DNA of 64,000 bases from Verrucomicrobiota bacterium (GCA_023457715.1 JAEWKR010000009.1:10079-74078); one strand, 5' to 3'. Positions 46,401 to 55,418 are shown, counted from the first letter of the stretch. The notes: generated by a model not told the origin, from the sequence alone. Translations and numbers: made by a program.

Positions 46401-47093
46401 CTCAAACGTAAACCCGACCTTGCCGACGGGCGTGGTTCCTTCCCAGCGCTTGAGCCGATCGGTCCCGTTCTCGAAATGGACGGCGATGTCGAAGACCGCG
46501 GAGCGCGCCAGACCGCGGCTGGTGGAGGGGACGTAACGATAGCCGTAGACGGTCTCCTCCTTGGTGACGATTTCCCGGCTGGGTCGGCCGAGCAGCCGCT
46601 GGATGCCGGGGAGATCCGGTGCGGCCGTGGCCAGCTGCGCTTCGAGTGCGCGGGCATCGCGATCGACGCGCGCTCCGCCCAGGCTGCGCAGGAGGTCGAT
46701 CAGCAGGTGCTTGGGCATGGCCTCGAAATAGCGTTCGGGAATCGTGAGCTGGCGCAGCTTCTCGTCGGTGAAATCGAGGTGTAGCACGATGTCGTACGTC
46801 CCTTGCTCGGTGACCTCGGGCGGAAGTTGTTTCACCCATCGGACCTGCCAGGTCTCGCTGTCGTCTCCTGGCGTCCTGACTTCCGGCTCCAGGCCAAACC
46901 AGCGGACATCCTCGGTCTTCAGGACGGGCTTTCGACATTCGATCCGGACGCCCTCGTCTGTATGCACGACGAAGTTACGTTCAAAGTGGCCGATCTGGTT
47001 CTTCAGTTGCAGCAGCCTCAGGTAGACGCAGCCGGTGAGCAGGAGGCAGCAAACTCCCAGCAGGGCGATGACCGGCTTTCTTCCCAGCAACAT
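46374..47093 (-). CDS. predicted lipoprotein of unknown function
   Basis: A 239-residue protein with an N-terminal hydrophobic segment ending in a lipobox (LLLTGC, Cys21), so it is probably lipid-anchored to the cell envelope. The rest has no motif I recognise; it is mixed charged and beta-rich, with YDIVLHLDFTDEKL and VYGYRYVPSTSRGLARSAVFD. The final residues derive from CCCTCACT repeat DNA. Downstream of the exported-protein gene at 47153 on the same strand, which may be co-transcribed. Confidence 0.7.
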   Translation of the reverse strand: MLLGRKPVIALLGVCCLLLTGCVYLRLLQLKNQIGHFERNFVVHTDEGVRIECRKPVLKTEDVRWFGLEPEVRTPGDDSETWQVRWVKQLPPEVTEQGTYDIVLHLDFTDEKLRQLTIPERYFEAMPKHLLIDLLRSLGGARVDRDARALEAQLATAAPDLPGIQRLLGRPSREIVTKEETVYGYRYVPSTSRGLARSAVFDIAVHFENGTDRLKRWEGTTPVGKVGFTFEKGSEGVRK

Positions 47094-47152
47094 CGGTCAG
47101 CTTAGAAGCCAAACGCCAAAAGTCCAAGCGCCGGCCGGTCCCGGCCCCGACG

Positions 47153-47860
47153 TCACTTTCCGGTCGCGGGCGTGGCCGGAGCCGCCACCGGGGCGCTGGA
47201 CGGCTTGGGCGCCGCCGGCTTCAGAAATTGCATCTTGCGGGTCACTTCTTCCAGGCGCTGCCGGAGAATCTGGTCCTCCTCCTGCGCCGTCTTGTTGTAG
47301 CTCCGGCCCTCGATCACCCGTTCAGCAAGCTCGGTGCTGATGACGTAAATGTCCCCGTTCTTCACGAAGACGAGGTTGCCGCGCTTTGCGACCGGGATGC
47401 GATCGGGCGCCAGCTGGGCCACCCGGTCGAGGAACATGGAGCCCCCGGGAATGAGGGTGTACGCAATCAGTCCGCCGTCCATGAGCCCCGGGATGAAGCG
47501 CGCGGTTTCGGCCTGCACGCCCTCGAAGCTCTCGCGATATTCCGGCAGGACGACGTTGGCGAAGAAGTACGCGAGATAGTCCTTGGTGCCACGGGTGGAC
47601 ATTTCCCAGCGCTGCGTCGCGTCCTGCGGGAAGACCGCGATGCTCACGTGGAGGTTGAAGGCGTCCTGGAAGGTAACGACGTTCGGGGTGTCCGTGATTT
47701 GCCCGCCCAGTTCCGGCAACACCGGGATGGTGACCTTGAAGGCGCCGGTGGGGGACACGTACGTGCGATCCTCCACGCGACCGAGAAGGGCGGGGCCCTC
47801 CTGAGCGCGGACGGCAACCGAACTGATGAGGAGGGCTAAGGCGATCAGGTGTCTGAACAT
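47153..47860 (-). CDS. exported protein of unknown function
   Basis: A 235-residue protein with a signal peptide (LIALALLISSVAVRAQ). The mature protein starts with LLGRVEDRTYVSPTGAFKV, a pattern seen in secreted proteins with a lipoprotein-LpqN/DUF-like fold, and ends in a Pro/Ala-rich tail. A helical segment with EEDQILRQRLEEVTRKMQ precedes the tail. No function assigned. rsmA ends 37 bases upstream on the same strand. Confidence 0.65.
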   Translation of the reverse strand: MFRHLIALALLISSVAVRAQEGPALLGRVEDRTYVSPTGAFKVTIPVLPELGGQITDTPNVVTFQDAFNLHVSIAVFPQDATQRWEMSTRGTKDYLAYFFANVVLPEYRESFEGVQAETARFIPGLMDGGLIAYTLIPGGSMFLDRVAQLAPDRIPVAKRGNLVFVKNGDIYVISTELAERVIEGRSYNKTAQEEDQILRQRLEEVTRKMQFLKPAAPKPSSAPVAAPATPATGK

Positions 47861-47897
47861 GGCGGAAAGGAGAGGACTAGCAGGCGGAAGGCGGCTT

Positions 47898-48737
47898 TCA
47901 AGCCAAGCCTCGGAGGGTGGTGGCGAAGCGAATCCACCAGTCGACCGGCACTTCCTCCGGGCGGGCCGTCCTTGAGAGCCCCGCCTCGGCCAGAAGTTCC
48001 GGGATTCGGGCCTGCACCCCCGGCGGAACCCGGTCCCGCAGCAGGGCGACCAGTTGCTTGCGTCGCTGCTGGAAGCAGGAGCGGATCAACGTTCGGGTGT
48101 CGGAGGCGAAGACGAAAGGGGCTGGCCGGCGCACGAGGTTCAGGAGATGCGATTCGACGTCCGGACGCGGGAAGAAGCAGGTCGCGGCCACCTTGTGCCC
48201 CGGGGCGACCTGGTAGGCCGCCTGCAGAAAGATCGAAATCGCACCGAACGATTTCGTGCCCGGGGGCGCCGCGTAACGCTGGGCCGCCTCGAGCTGCAGC
48301 ATCAGGACCATCCGGGAGGGCAGGGGGCCGCTGAGCACCGCGTCGAGCCACGGCGTGGCGATGGCATACGGAAGATTGGCGACGACCTTGAAATCGCCGC
48401 CGGACCCGAGCCCTGCCAGCGGGTGCTCGACCGCGTCGCCCTCGAGGAGATGGAACGTGGTGGGAAAACGGACCGCCAGCGTCTCACTCAAATGCGCGTG
48501 CAACACCCGGTCCATTTCCACGGCCCAGACGTCGGCGCCGGCTTCGAGCAGCGCCGTGGAAAGGGTGCCGAGCCCGGGTCCGACCTCCACCACGCGATCG
48601 CCGGCCCTCACGTCGGCCAGCTCCAGCGATTTTCGCACGATGTTGCCGTCGACGAGAAAATTCTGCCCCAGGAATCGCTTCGGGCTGTGGCCGAGCTTTT
48701 CCAGCAGCTCCCGGGTGGCACTGGGCGACAAGGGCAT
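47898..48737 (-). CDS. rsmA: 16S rRNA (adenine1518/1519-N6)-dimethyltransferase
   Basis: A 279-residue RsmA/KsgA. FLGQNFLVDGNIVRK at the start, SAM motif VVEVGPGLGTLSTALL near residue 48, catalytic NLPYAIATPW near residue 119, and the C-terminal PRPDVESHLL segment. It dimethylates two adjacent adenines late in 30S assembly. trpC lies 15 bases upstream on the same strand. Confidence 0.95.
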   Translation of the reverse strand: MPLSPSATRELLEKLGHSPKRFLGQNFLVDGNIVRKSLELADVRAGDRVVEVGPGLGTLSTALLEAGADVWAVEMDRVLHAHLSETLAVRFPTTFHLLEGDAVEHPLAGLGSGGDFKVVANLPYAIATPWLDAVLSGPLPSRMVLMLQLEAAQRYAAPPGTKSFGAISIFLQAAYQVAPGHKVAATCFFPRPDVESHLLNLVRRPAPFVFASDTRTLIRSCFQQRRKQLVALLRDRVPPGVQARIPELLAEAGLSRTARPEEVPVDWWIRFATTLRGLA

Positions 48738-48752
48738 GCGTCGGCGCCGGTC

Positions 48753-49553
48753 TTAAACCCGCTGGAACGCCTGGATCAACGCCGCCGGATCGTCGACGCG
48801 CATCAAGGCTTCGCCCACCAGCACGGCGTGTGCGCCGGCGGCGCGGACCCGCGCGGCATCCTCCCGCGTGAAAATGCCGCTCTCGCTGACGGCGATCACA
48901 TCCCGCGGAAACTGCGGGATCAGCCGCTCGCTCAAGCCAAGGTCGGTCTTGAAGATCGCCAGGTCCCGGTTGTTGACGCCGATGATGCGGGCGCCGTGAC
49001 GCACCGCGCGGTCGAGGTCCCGTTCGTCGTGGATCTCGAACAGGGCATCCAGGCCCGCGGCCCGGGCGGCCTCGTGCAACCGGTGGATGCTCTCGTCGTC
49101 CAGCGCACGCACGATGATGAGGATCGCGCTGGCGCCATGCTGGCGGGCATGCAGCACCTGGATGGGGTGCACCATGAAGTCCTTTCGCAGGCATGGCCGG
49201 GGCGGGGCCTCGGCGCGAAAGTGGGCCGTGACCTGCTGGAGGTCGTCAAGGGTGCCGCCAAAGAAGCGGGTGTCCGTGAGGACCGACAGGGCGTCCGCGC
49301 CGGCAGCCTGGTAACGGCGGGCCTGCTCGACCGCGGAGACGCCAGCCTTGATCTCGCCGGCCGACGGGGAGCGGCGCTTGATTTCCGAAATCACCGCCAT
49401 GCCGCCGTCGATTCGTTTCAGCGCCGCGGCAAAGGACGGCCCCCGCACCAGCTCGGTATGGGCGCGCGCGAGTTCGTCGAGCGAGACCTCGCGGGCGTAC
49501 GCCGCGACCTCTTCGCGCTTCCAGGCCATGATCTCCGTCAGTTTGTCAGCCAT
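48753..49553 (-). CDS. trpC: indole-3-glycerol phosphate synthase
   Basis: A 266-residue TIM-barrel enzyme of tryptophan synthesis. VISEIKRRSPSAGEI carries the catalytic Lys, LRKDFMVHPIQV the second Lys, GVNNRDLAIFKTDL and VSESGIFTREDA the phosphate and substrate positions, and AVLVGEALMR closes the barrel. The ATG at 49553 gives the usual start (MADKLTEIMAWKREEV). Not in a complete trp operon; trpB is at 43.5 kb on the opposite strand. Confidence 0.95.
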   Translation of the reverse strand: MADKLTEIMAWKREEVAAYAREVSLDELARAHTELVRGPSFAAALKRIDGGMAVISEIKRRSPSAGEIKAGVSAVEQARRYQAAGADALSVLTDTRFFGGTLDDLQQVTAHFRAEAPPRPCLRKDFMVHPIQVLHARQHGASAILIIVRALDDESIHRLHEAARAAGLDALFEIHDERDLDRAVRHGARIIGVNNRDLAIFKTDLGLSERLIPQFPRDVIAVSESGIFTREDAARVRAAGAHAVLVGEALMRVDDPAALIQAFQRV

Positions 49554-49716
49554 GCGGGCTGGAAATAGCCGCAAAGACGGGCGGCCGGGGCAAGACCGGA
49601 AAGGACGAGGGAGACAGGGCCAGGTCCTTCGTCATCCTATCCGGCACGATCGTCTTTCTTACGCACGATCTTCCATGCGCCGAAGGGTGGGTTGCCCCCG
49701 GATTGTCGGGGATTGG

Positions 49717-49747
49717 CTCTCAACTCTCAACTCGCGGCTCTCAACTT
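49717..49747. repeat. CTCTCAACT repeat
   Basis: Three units (CTCTCAACTCTCAACTCGCGG and CTCTCAACTTGG) just beyond the 3' end of the minus-strand permease gene. No facing arm is seen. One related unit (GCTCTCAACTGCG) is at 43446. Confidence 0.65.
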
Positions 49748-49771
49748 GGGCTGCGGCCCAGCCGCTCCAGG

Positions 49772-50980
49772 CTATTCGTACCTCAACGCGTCGATCGGGT
49801 CCAGCTGCGCGGCCTTCCGGGCGGGGTAGAACCCAAAGAAGACGCCGATGACGGAACTGACCCCCACGGCGATAAGAACCGAGGTGGGTGAAACCAGGGT
49901 GGGAAGGCCGAAGTACTTGGTGATGATGGTCGAGGCGCCGAGGCCGGTGAGGATGCCCAGCACGCCGCCCAGGACGCTGAGCAGGATCGCTTCGATCAGA
50001 AACTGGGCGAGGACGTCGCGACCGTGGGCGCCGATGGCAAGGCGGATTCCGATCTCGCGGGTGCGTTCGGTGACGGACACGAGCATGATATTCATCACGC
50101 CGATCCCGCCGACAACCAGTGACACGAGCGCGATGCCGCCCAGGAGCAGGGTCATCGTTTCCGAGGTCTGTGTCGCCGTCTGCGCGATCTCTTCCTGCGT
50201 TCGGACGATGAAATCCGCCTCCCGGCCCCGTCGCCTCTGCAGGAGCACGTCCTCAATGTTCTGTTTCACCGTGTCGAGTCGCGCGTTGCTGCTGGCCTGG
50301 ATGAGAATCGCGTTGATGGTGGTCCGCCGTGAAACCCGCCGCATGTGCGAGGTGTACGGGATGATGACCACATCGTCCTGGTCCGCGCCCATGATATTGT
50401 AGCCCTTCGGCGCCAGGACGCCGACGATGCGGAAAGGGAGGTTGCGGATGCGCAGCGTCTGCCCCACCGGGTTCTCGCCGGGGAACAGCTGATCGACAAT
50501 CGTGCGACCGACGACGCACACCTTGGCGATGGAGCGGACGTCCTGTTCCGTGAACATGGTGCCCTCCGCGATCGACCAGCTCCGAATCACCGGGTAGTCG
50601 GGCGATTCGCCGAGCACCTGGGTGTTCCAATTGAGGCCATTGGCCAGGATCTGCGTGCGGTCGCGGATCTCGGGACTCACCCCCTCGACGTTCGGGACCT
50701 CGGCGCGAATGGCGTCCGCATCTTCGGGCGTGAGGCTGAGGGCGTTGCCCGTACCGCTGCGCACGCCGCCGGCGCTGAAGAAATTGGGGAAGACCGTGAT
50801 GATGTTCTGCCCGAGCGCCGCCACCTGGGCCTCGATCTGCGTCTTCGCTCCCGTGCCCATGGCGACGGTGGTGATCACCGCGCCGATGCCAATGATGATC
50901 CCGAGGGCGGTCAGGACGGACCGCATGGCGTTGCGCCGGAGTGCACGCAGCGCGACGCGGATGATGTTGGTGAAACGCAC
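49772..50980 (-). CDS. MacB-like ABC transporter permease
   Basis: A 402-residue FtsX/MacB-type permease. One N-terminal membrane helix (SVLTALGIIIGIGAVITTVAM) is followed by a 240-residue periplasmic MacB_PCD domain, then three C-terminal helices including GGIALVSLVVGGIGVMNIML and the ERTREIGIRLAIGA coupling segment. Here the ATPase is a separate protein, encoded upstream. Together with the adaptor it would make a mechanotransmission exporter for peptides, lipids or antibiotics. A repeat array separates it from the ATPase gene. Confidence 0.92.
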   Translation of the reverse strand: MRFTNIIRVALRALRRNAMRSVLTALGIIIGIGAVITTVAMGTGAKTQIEAQVAALGQNIITVFPNFFSAGGVRSGTGNALSLTPEDADAIRAEVPNVEGVSPEIRDRTQILANGLNWNTQVLGESPDYPVIRSWSIAEGTMFTEQDVRSIAKVCVVGRTIVDQLFPGENPVGQTLRIRNLPFRIVGVLAPKGYNIMGADQDDVVIIPYTSHMRRVSRRTTINAILIQASSNARLDTVKQNIEDVLLQRRRGREADFIVRTQEEIAQTATQTSETMTLLLGGIALVSLVVGGIGVMNIMLVSVTERTREIGIRLAIGAHGRDVLAQFLIEAILLSVLGGVLGILTGLGASTIITKYFGLPTLVSPTSVLIAVGVSSVIGVFFGFYPARKAAQLDPIDALRYE

Positions 50981-50989
50981 GGGAAGGGA

Positions 50990-51067
50990 GATTTATGATT
51001 TATGCAGTACGATTTATGATTGGGACAGAGGTGGCGGGTACGAGGTGGGTGCGCGGGAAATCATAAA
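50990..51067. repeat. GATTTATGATTTATGC inverted repeat inside the MacAB-like operon
   Basis: Left part 50990-51021 (GATTTATGATTTATGCAGTA and CGATTTATGATTGGG) and right part about 51056-51067 (GAAATCATAAATCC). The right part includes the stop and last codons of the ATPase gene, which read GGATTTATGA on the minus strand. Same family as 6881-6974. Confidence 0.85.
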
Positions 51068-51834
51068 TCCTTGCTGGTCAGTTTCGCTGCGGCCTCGGCC
51101 TCCGCGAGTTTCTGGAGTTCGACCTCCGGGACGCTGCGGTTCATCACGGGCTCATCGCGCACCACGACTCCGTCGCGCAGGATCAGGTTGCGCCTGGTGT
51201 AGTGGGCGATGTCCAGCTCATGCGTGACCATCACGATGGTGATGCCCTGATCGTTCAGCTTCTGGAACACGCCCATGACTTCCACCGACGTGCGCGAGTC
51301 GAGATTGCCGGTGGGCTCGTCGGCGAGGAGCACCTGCGGCTCGTTCACCAGGGCGCGCGCGATGGCCACGCGCTGCTGCTGGCCGCCGGAGAGTTGGTTG
51401 GGGAAGTGATCGGCCCGCTTGCTGAGGCCCACAATGTCGAGGCAATGCAGCGCCCGGTCGCGGATCTCGGTGGACGTCAGCGAGCGGTGCCGGCCATAGA
51501 GCATCGGCAGTTCGACGTTTTCGAGCGCAGTCGTACGGGACAGAAGATTGAAGCCCTGAAAAACGAACCCCAGCTTCTGGTTGCGCAGGTCGGCAAGTTC
51601 GTTGCGGTCGAGTTTCGCCACGTCGATGCCGTCGAGCAGGTATTCCCCGCGCGTCGGTCGGTCCAGGCAGCCCAGCATGTTCATCAGGGTGGATTTGCCG
51701 GAGCCGCTCGCGCCCATAAGCGCCACAAATTCGCCGCGCCCGATGGTCAGCGAGACCCCGCGGACCGCATGCACCGGCACCTCGCCGGACTCGTAGATCT
51801 TGTGCAGATCGCGGATCTGGACGACAGGAGCCAT
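51061..51834 (-). CDS. MacB-like ABC transporter ATP-binding protein
   Basis: A 257-residue ATPase of the LolD/MacB type: Walker A GASGSGKST, Q-loop, signature LSGGQQQRVAIARAL, Walker B VLLADEPTGNLD and the switch His in VTHELDIAH. A 30-residue tail after the core ends in repeat-encoded residues (SKDL). It energises the permease encoded downstream. Its start is 3 bases from the end of the adaptor gene. Confidence 0.94.
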   Translation of the reverse strand: MAPVVQIRDLHKIYESGEVPVHAVRGVSLTIGRGEFVALMGASGSGKSTLMNMLGCLDRPTRGEYLLDGIDVAKLDRNELADLRNQKLGFVFQGFNLLSRTTALENVELPMLYGRHRSLTSTEIRDRALHCLDIVGLSKRADHFPNQLSGGQQQRVAIARALVNEPQVLLADEPTGNLDSRTSVEVMGVFQKLNDQGITIVMVTHELDIAHYTRRNLILRDGVVVRDEPVMNRSVPEVELQKLAEAEAAAKLTSKDL

Positions 51835-51837
51835 GAT

Positions 51838-53325
51838 TCAGCGCCGACCGCCGCCGCCACCGCCGAAGCCACCCGGCCCAAAGCCCCGCTGCTGGAACGG
51901 ATTCTGTCCGCCCGGCGCCGCCGCGGGGGCGGCCCCCGGCAGGGTGACCGACGTGATGACGTCATCGTTCTCGGCCAGTCCTTCAACCACCTCGCTTTGC
52001 GTGCCGTCGGAGACGCCGATGCGGGCGCTCACTGCCTCGATCTTCCGCGCCCCGTCGGCCGCAACCAGTTTGTACAGCGTGCGCGTGGTGACCGGGGCTG
52101 GACCGGTTCCGCCGCCGCCGCGGCGCCCTCCGCCGGGGCCGCCGGGGCCGCCCGGCCCGCGACCGCCGCCCGCCAGACGTCCTGCAATCTGGTTCACCGT
52201 TTCTGCATCGAGGCCCTTCTCCGCGGCGAGCTTCTTGAACCGCTCGACCTGCTCAGCCGAAGCGGGTGAACCGAATTGAATCCCGACCTCGGTCATCACC
52301 GTGCGGAGCAATGCGCGCCGATCCTGCTCGTTGAGCGGTGCCGGAGCCGGACCGGCGGCTTTGCCGGCGGGGGCCGCCGGCGGTTTCGGCATGAGTTCAG
52401 CCGGGATGCGGGCGCGCAGGGCCGCATTGGGGACGCGCAGCACATTCGTTTTCTGCGCCACGATGATCGAGACGTTGGCCGTCATGCCCGGCTTGAGACG
52501 CAGCTCGTCATTGTTCACGTCAATGATCGTGGCGTACGACACGACGCTCTGCGTGGTCGTGGCGGCATTGCGGACCTGCCGCACGCTCCCGTTGAAAGTC
52601 CGGTTCGGAAACGCATCGACGGTGAAGGTGACCTCCTGGCCTTCGCTGATGGCGCCGACATCCGCTTCCGCGACCGCCGCATTGATCTGCATCTTGGTGA
52701 GGTCGTTCACGAGGGTGAACAGCACCGGTGCGTTCATGCTGGCGTTCACGGTCCGGCCCCGGTCGGTGTTGCGCGTCAGCACGATGCCGTCGATGGGCGA
52801 GGTGATCGTGCAGCGCTCCAGATCGAGCTTGGCGTTTTCGACCGCCGCCGTGCGGAGCAGCATCGTCGCGTTGCTCTGCGCGAGCTGCGCCTCGATCGTG
52901 TCCAGTTCCGACTGCGACACCAGGTTGCGCTTCGACAGCTCGCGGGTGCGGTCGGCGTTGATGCGCAGCAGCTGGTTGTTGGCCTTGGCCGACTCCAGGT
53001 CTGCCTGGGCCTGCCGTAGTTTCTGCTCGGCGGTGGACGGATCGATGCGCGCCAGCACGTCGCCGGCCTTCACCTTGGAGTTGAAGTCCACGAGCACGTC
53101 CTTGACCTGCCCGGAGACCTGCGCGCCGACATCGACGGTGACCACCGGCTGCAGATCGCCCGTGGCGGTCACCGCTTGCGTGACGTCCCCGCGGGTCACC
53201 TTGGCGGTCGAATACTCTGGCGCCGCCGTTGCGCGGCCGCGCAGGTAGTACCATGTGGCCAGGCCGGCGGCGGCAAGCACCAGCAAGAGGAGGAACCAAC
53301 CGCGGAAACTGCGAGTCTTGGGCAT
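51838..53325 (-). CDS. MacA/HlyD-like efflux adaptor with Gly-rich C-terminus
   Basis: A 495-residue adaptor, first gene of the operon. One membrane helix (FLLLLVLAAAGLATWYYL, residues 12-29), lipoyl halves (TGDLQPVVTVDVGAQVSGQV and ITSPIDGIVLTRNTDRGR) flanking a coiled-coil hairpin (residues 90-150), then beta-barrel domains. Residues 310-400 hold Pro/Ala- and Gly-rich insertions (GGGRGPGGPGGPGGGRRGG), and the C-terminus is a further GGFGGGGGGRR run, much longer than in typical MacA. The reason is unknown. ATG at 53325 chosen. Confidence 0.9.
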   Translation of the reverse strand: MPKTRSFRGWFLLLLVLAAAGLATWYYLRGRATAAPEYSTAKVTRGDVTQAVTATGDLQPVVTVDVGAQVSGQVKDVLVDFNSKVKAGDVLARIDPSTAEQKLRQAQADLESAKANNQLLRINADRTRELSKRNLVSQSELDTIEAQLAQSNATMLLRTAAVENAKLDLERCTITSPIDGIVLTRNTDRGRTVNASMNAPVLFTLVNDLTKMQINAAVAEADVGAISEGQEVTFTVDAFPNRTFNGSVRQVRNAATTTQSVVSYATIIDVNNDELRLKPGMTANVSIIVAQKTNVLRVPNAALRARIPAELMPKPPAAPAGKAAGPAPAPLNEQDRRALLRTVMTEVGIQFGSPASAEQVERFKKLAAEKGLDAETVNQIAGRLAGGGRGPGGPGGPGGGRRGGGGTGPAPVTTRTLYKLVAADGARKIEAVSARIGVSDGTQSEVVEGLAENDDVITSVTLPGAAPAAAPGGQNPFQQRGFGPGGFGGGGGGRR

Positions 53326-53483
53326 GGGTGAAACCGTGAAGTCCGAGGGAGTAGACGCTGGGCGGCGGGAAAAGTAACAGCGGGGCCGGAACGAAGCGTT
53401 CGACCGACCGATGGGGTGCACCTGGTCCGAGCGCTGCTCTCCGCTAATCGAAGGCTGATTGCGCGGAATATCTTCGGTCCGAT

Positions 53484-54002
53484 TCAGCGTTCCGCTTTGG
53501 GAGCATTGGGCAGCTGCGCCCGCCGGGTTTCGTACGCCCGCTTCAGGGCCTCCGCCACGTTCGGCGGGACGAAATGCTTCACGTCCCCGCCGTAGGAGGC
53601 GACCTGTTTCACGAGCGTGGAGCTGGTATAGCTGAACTGCTCGTTCGGCATCACGAAGATCGTCTCGATCTTGGGCTGCAGGTGTCGGTTCATCAGCGCC
53701 ATGTTGAACTCAAACTCGAAATCCGAAAGTGCGCGCAGGCCGCGAATGATCGCATCGGCCTTCTGCTCCACGGCGAATTCGACCAGCAGGCCATTGAATG
53801 TCACCGCCGACACATTGGGCAGCCGCGTGAGGTTCGGGCGTACGATTTCCAGCCGCTCCTCGGCCGTGAACAGGGGGTTCTTGCCGGCGTTATAGGCGAC
53901 CGCGACCGTCACCCGATCGAAGAGCTTGGCGGCGCGCTGGAGCACATCCATGTGGCCGTAGGTCAGGGGGTCGAAAGTACCCGGATAAATGCAGTGACGC
54001 AT
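53484..54002 (-). CDS. coaD: phosphopantetheine adenylyltransferase
   Basis: A 172-residue nucleotidyltransferase, making dephospho-CoA from 4'-phosphopantetheine and ATP, the fourth step of CoA synthesis. YPGTFDPLTYGHMDVLQRA holds the TxGH motif (His17), IIRGLRALSDFEFEFNMA is the substrate region, and FSYTSSTLVKQ the ISSTxVR equivalent. ATG at 54002 gives the normal start; the longer frame crosses repeats. Confidence 0.95.
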   Translation of the reverse strand: MRHCIYPGTFDPLTYGHMDVLQRAAKLFDRVTVAVAYNAGKNPLFTAEERLEIVRPNLTRLPNVSAVTFNGLLVEFAVEQKADAIIRGLRALSDFEFEFNMALMNRHLQPKIETIFVMPNEQFSYTSSTLVKQVASYGGDVKHFVPPNVAEALKRAYETRRAQLPNAPKAER

Positions 54003-54106
54003 GAGCTGGAGTGAAAAAAGAGATAAACCGACCGGAGGCGAGGGATTCTTGAGCACCGTGCCAACGCGGCGGGCTGAAGCACCGACCCGCTCCTGGCGGG
54101 CGGTTT

Positions 54107-54141
54107 TGCTCAAACCGAAACCCAAACCCCAAACCCGAGAC
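54107..54141. repeat. CAAACCGAAACCCAAACCCC repeat
   Basis: A short AAACCC-type array between the divergent coaD and pgsA genes. Related to 61045-61106 and to the end of folC (13733-13760). Confidence 0.6.
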
Positions 54142-54209
54142 TGCACATGGGCGCGCGCGTCCTAGCTTGCGTTACCCCGGGCCGCGGGTGTTCTAAATGG
54201 GCGCGGTCC

Positions 54210-54812
54210 ATGTTTTCGCTTCCGAATCTCCTCACCTTGTCACGGGTGCCTCTCATGTTCGTCGTGGTGGCGCTCATGTATGCGGATTTCACCTGGGCGC
54301 CGACCCTGGCGTTCTGGCTTTTCATTGCTGCGGCGTTGACCGACTGGCTGGACGGCAAGCTCGCGCGGGAATGGGGGGAGGTTTCGTCCTTCGGCCGGTT
54401 CATGGATGCGGTCATCGACAAGGTCCTCGTGATCGGGCTGCTCATCGCGCTGGTGAACGGGGACTATTTCATGGGGCACAACATCACCGCGATGTTGCTG
54501 CTCCTGTGCATCCTGTGCCGGGAGTTCGCGATCTCGGGGCTGCGGATGGCGACCGCCGCGAAGGGCCTGGTGGTCGAGGCCGACGCGGGAGGCAAGGTGA
54601 AGACTTTCCTTCAACTCAACGCCATCGGCTGGCTGATGGGCGCGAAAATGCTGGCCAAGGACCATGGCGATCTGTTCGGCGGCGATGAGCGCGGTTGGGT
54701 GACCGGCGTGCAGTACATCGGCATCACGCTGTATGTGGCCTCGGCCATCATGACGATCACCTCGGGGTACACCTATTTCCGCCGGCACGGTCACGTGCTG
54801 TTCGCGAAATAG
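54210..54812 (+). CDS. pgsA: CDP-diacylglycerol-glycerol-3-phosphate 3-phosphatidyltransferase
   Basis: A 200-residue membrane enzyme making phosphatidylglycerol phosphate. The CDP-alcohol phosphatidyltransferase signature DGKLAR..GRFMDAVIDK (near residues 50-72) is intact, with about five membrane helices. NLLTLSRVPLM at the start is typical. The ATG at 54210 was chosen. pgpA, the next enzyme in the pathway, starts 17 bases downstream. Confidence 0.95.
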   Translation: MFSLPNLLTLSRVPLMFVVVALMYADFTWAPTLAFWLFIAAALTDWLDGKLAREWGEVSSFGRFMDAVIDKVLVIGLLIALVNGDYFMGHNITAMLLLLCILCREFAISGLRMATAAKGLVVEADAGGKVKTFLQLNAIGWLMGAKMLAKDHGDLFGGDERGWVTGVQYIGITLYVASAIMTITSGYTYFRRHGHVLFAK

Positions 54813-54829
54813 CCGCCCGTCGCCTTGCC

Positions 54830-55306
54830 GTGGGCCGGCTCTTTGTCGCACTCGCCACGCTCGGCCCGATCGGCCGCAAGCTGCCCGCGCCCGGGACGTG
54901 GGGATCCCTCGCCGGGCTCCTGTATTTCACCGTGTTCTTCTGGCATGCCGGCTGGCCGCAGGTCCTGGTTGCCAGTGTCATCGGGGTGGCGGTGGCGGCC
55001 TTCGTTTGCGGCGCCGCCGAGGTCTTCCTCGGCAAGAAGGATCCGGGCTCGATCATCCTCGATGAGTTCATCGCGATGCCGCTGTGTTTTCTCGGCTGGT
55101 CGCAGCTCCTGTCGCGCTGGCCGGCGTGGGCCGTGCTGCTGGCGGGCTTTGCCTTGTTTCGCGTGTACGACATCGCGAAGCCATTCGGCATCAAACGCCT
55201 TCAGCGCATCCGCGGCGGCTGGGGTGTCGTGGTGGACGATCTCGTCGCGGCGCTCGTTGCCTGCGCCACGTTGCACGTGCTCGTGCGGCTGCTGGCCGTT
55301 CGGTGA
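54830..55306 (+). CDS. pgpA: phosphatidylglycerophosphatase A
   Basis: A 158-residue membrane phosphatase that removes the phosphate made by PgsA's reaction. Family motifs: GTWGSLAGL near residue 25, DPGSIILDEFIAMPL with the acidic active-site residues near 70, and KPFGIKRLQRIRGGWGVVVDDLVAAL. It has no ATG in the right place; the GTG at 54830 gives the correct N-terminus (GRLFVALATLGPIG). Co-transcribed with pgsA. Confidence 0.93.
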   Translation: MGRLFVALATLGPIGRKLPAPGTWGSLAGLLYFTVFFWHAGWPQVLVASVIGVAVAAFVCGAAEVFLGKKDPGSIILDEFIAMPLCFLGWSQLLSRWPAWAVLLAGFALFRVYDIAKPFGIKRLQRIRGGWGVVVDDLVAALVACATLHVLVRLLAVR

Positions 55307-55319
55307 CGGCGGGCACGCC

Positions 55320-55410
55320 GGCTCCAAACGCCATCAACTCCGGCTTGCCCGGATTGGAAGGCGTTCTTCGAGTGATTTGGCGTTTGGCATTTGGCGTTTG
55401 GCGTTTCCTC
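55320..55410. repeat. CCAAACGCC / TTTGGCGTTTGGC inverted repeat
   Basis: Left CTCCAAACGCCATC near 55321, right array TTTGGCGTTTGGCATTTGGCG to 55408. It resembles the right end of the unit at 46193-46346 and may be a decayed copy. Ends 9 bases before the NIF3-like start. Confidence 0.6.
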
Positions 55411-55418
55411 ATCCCGCC

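Noticed and set aside
43532..49553. A trp operon
   Set aside because: trpB and trpC are on opposite strands, several genes apart, and no other trp gene lies between them.
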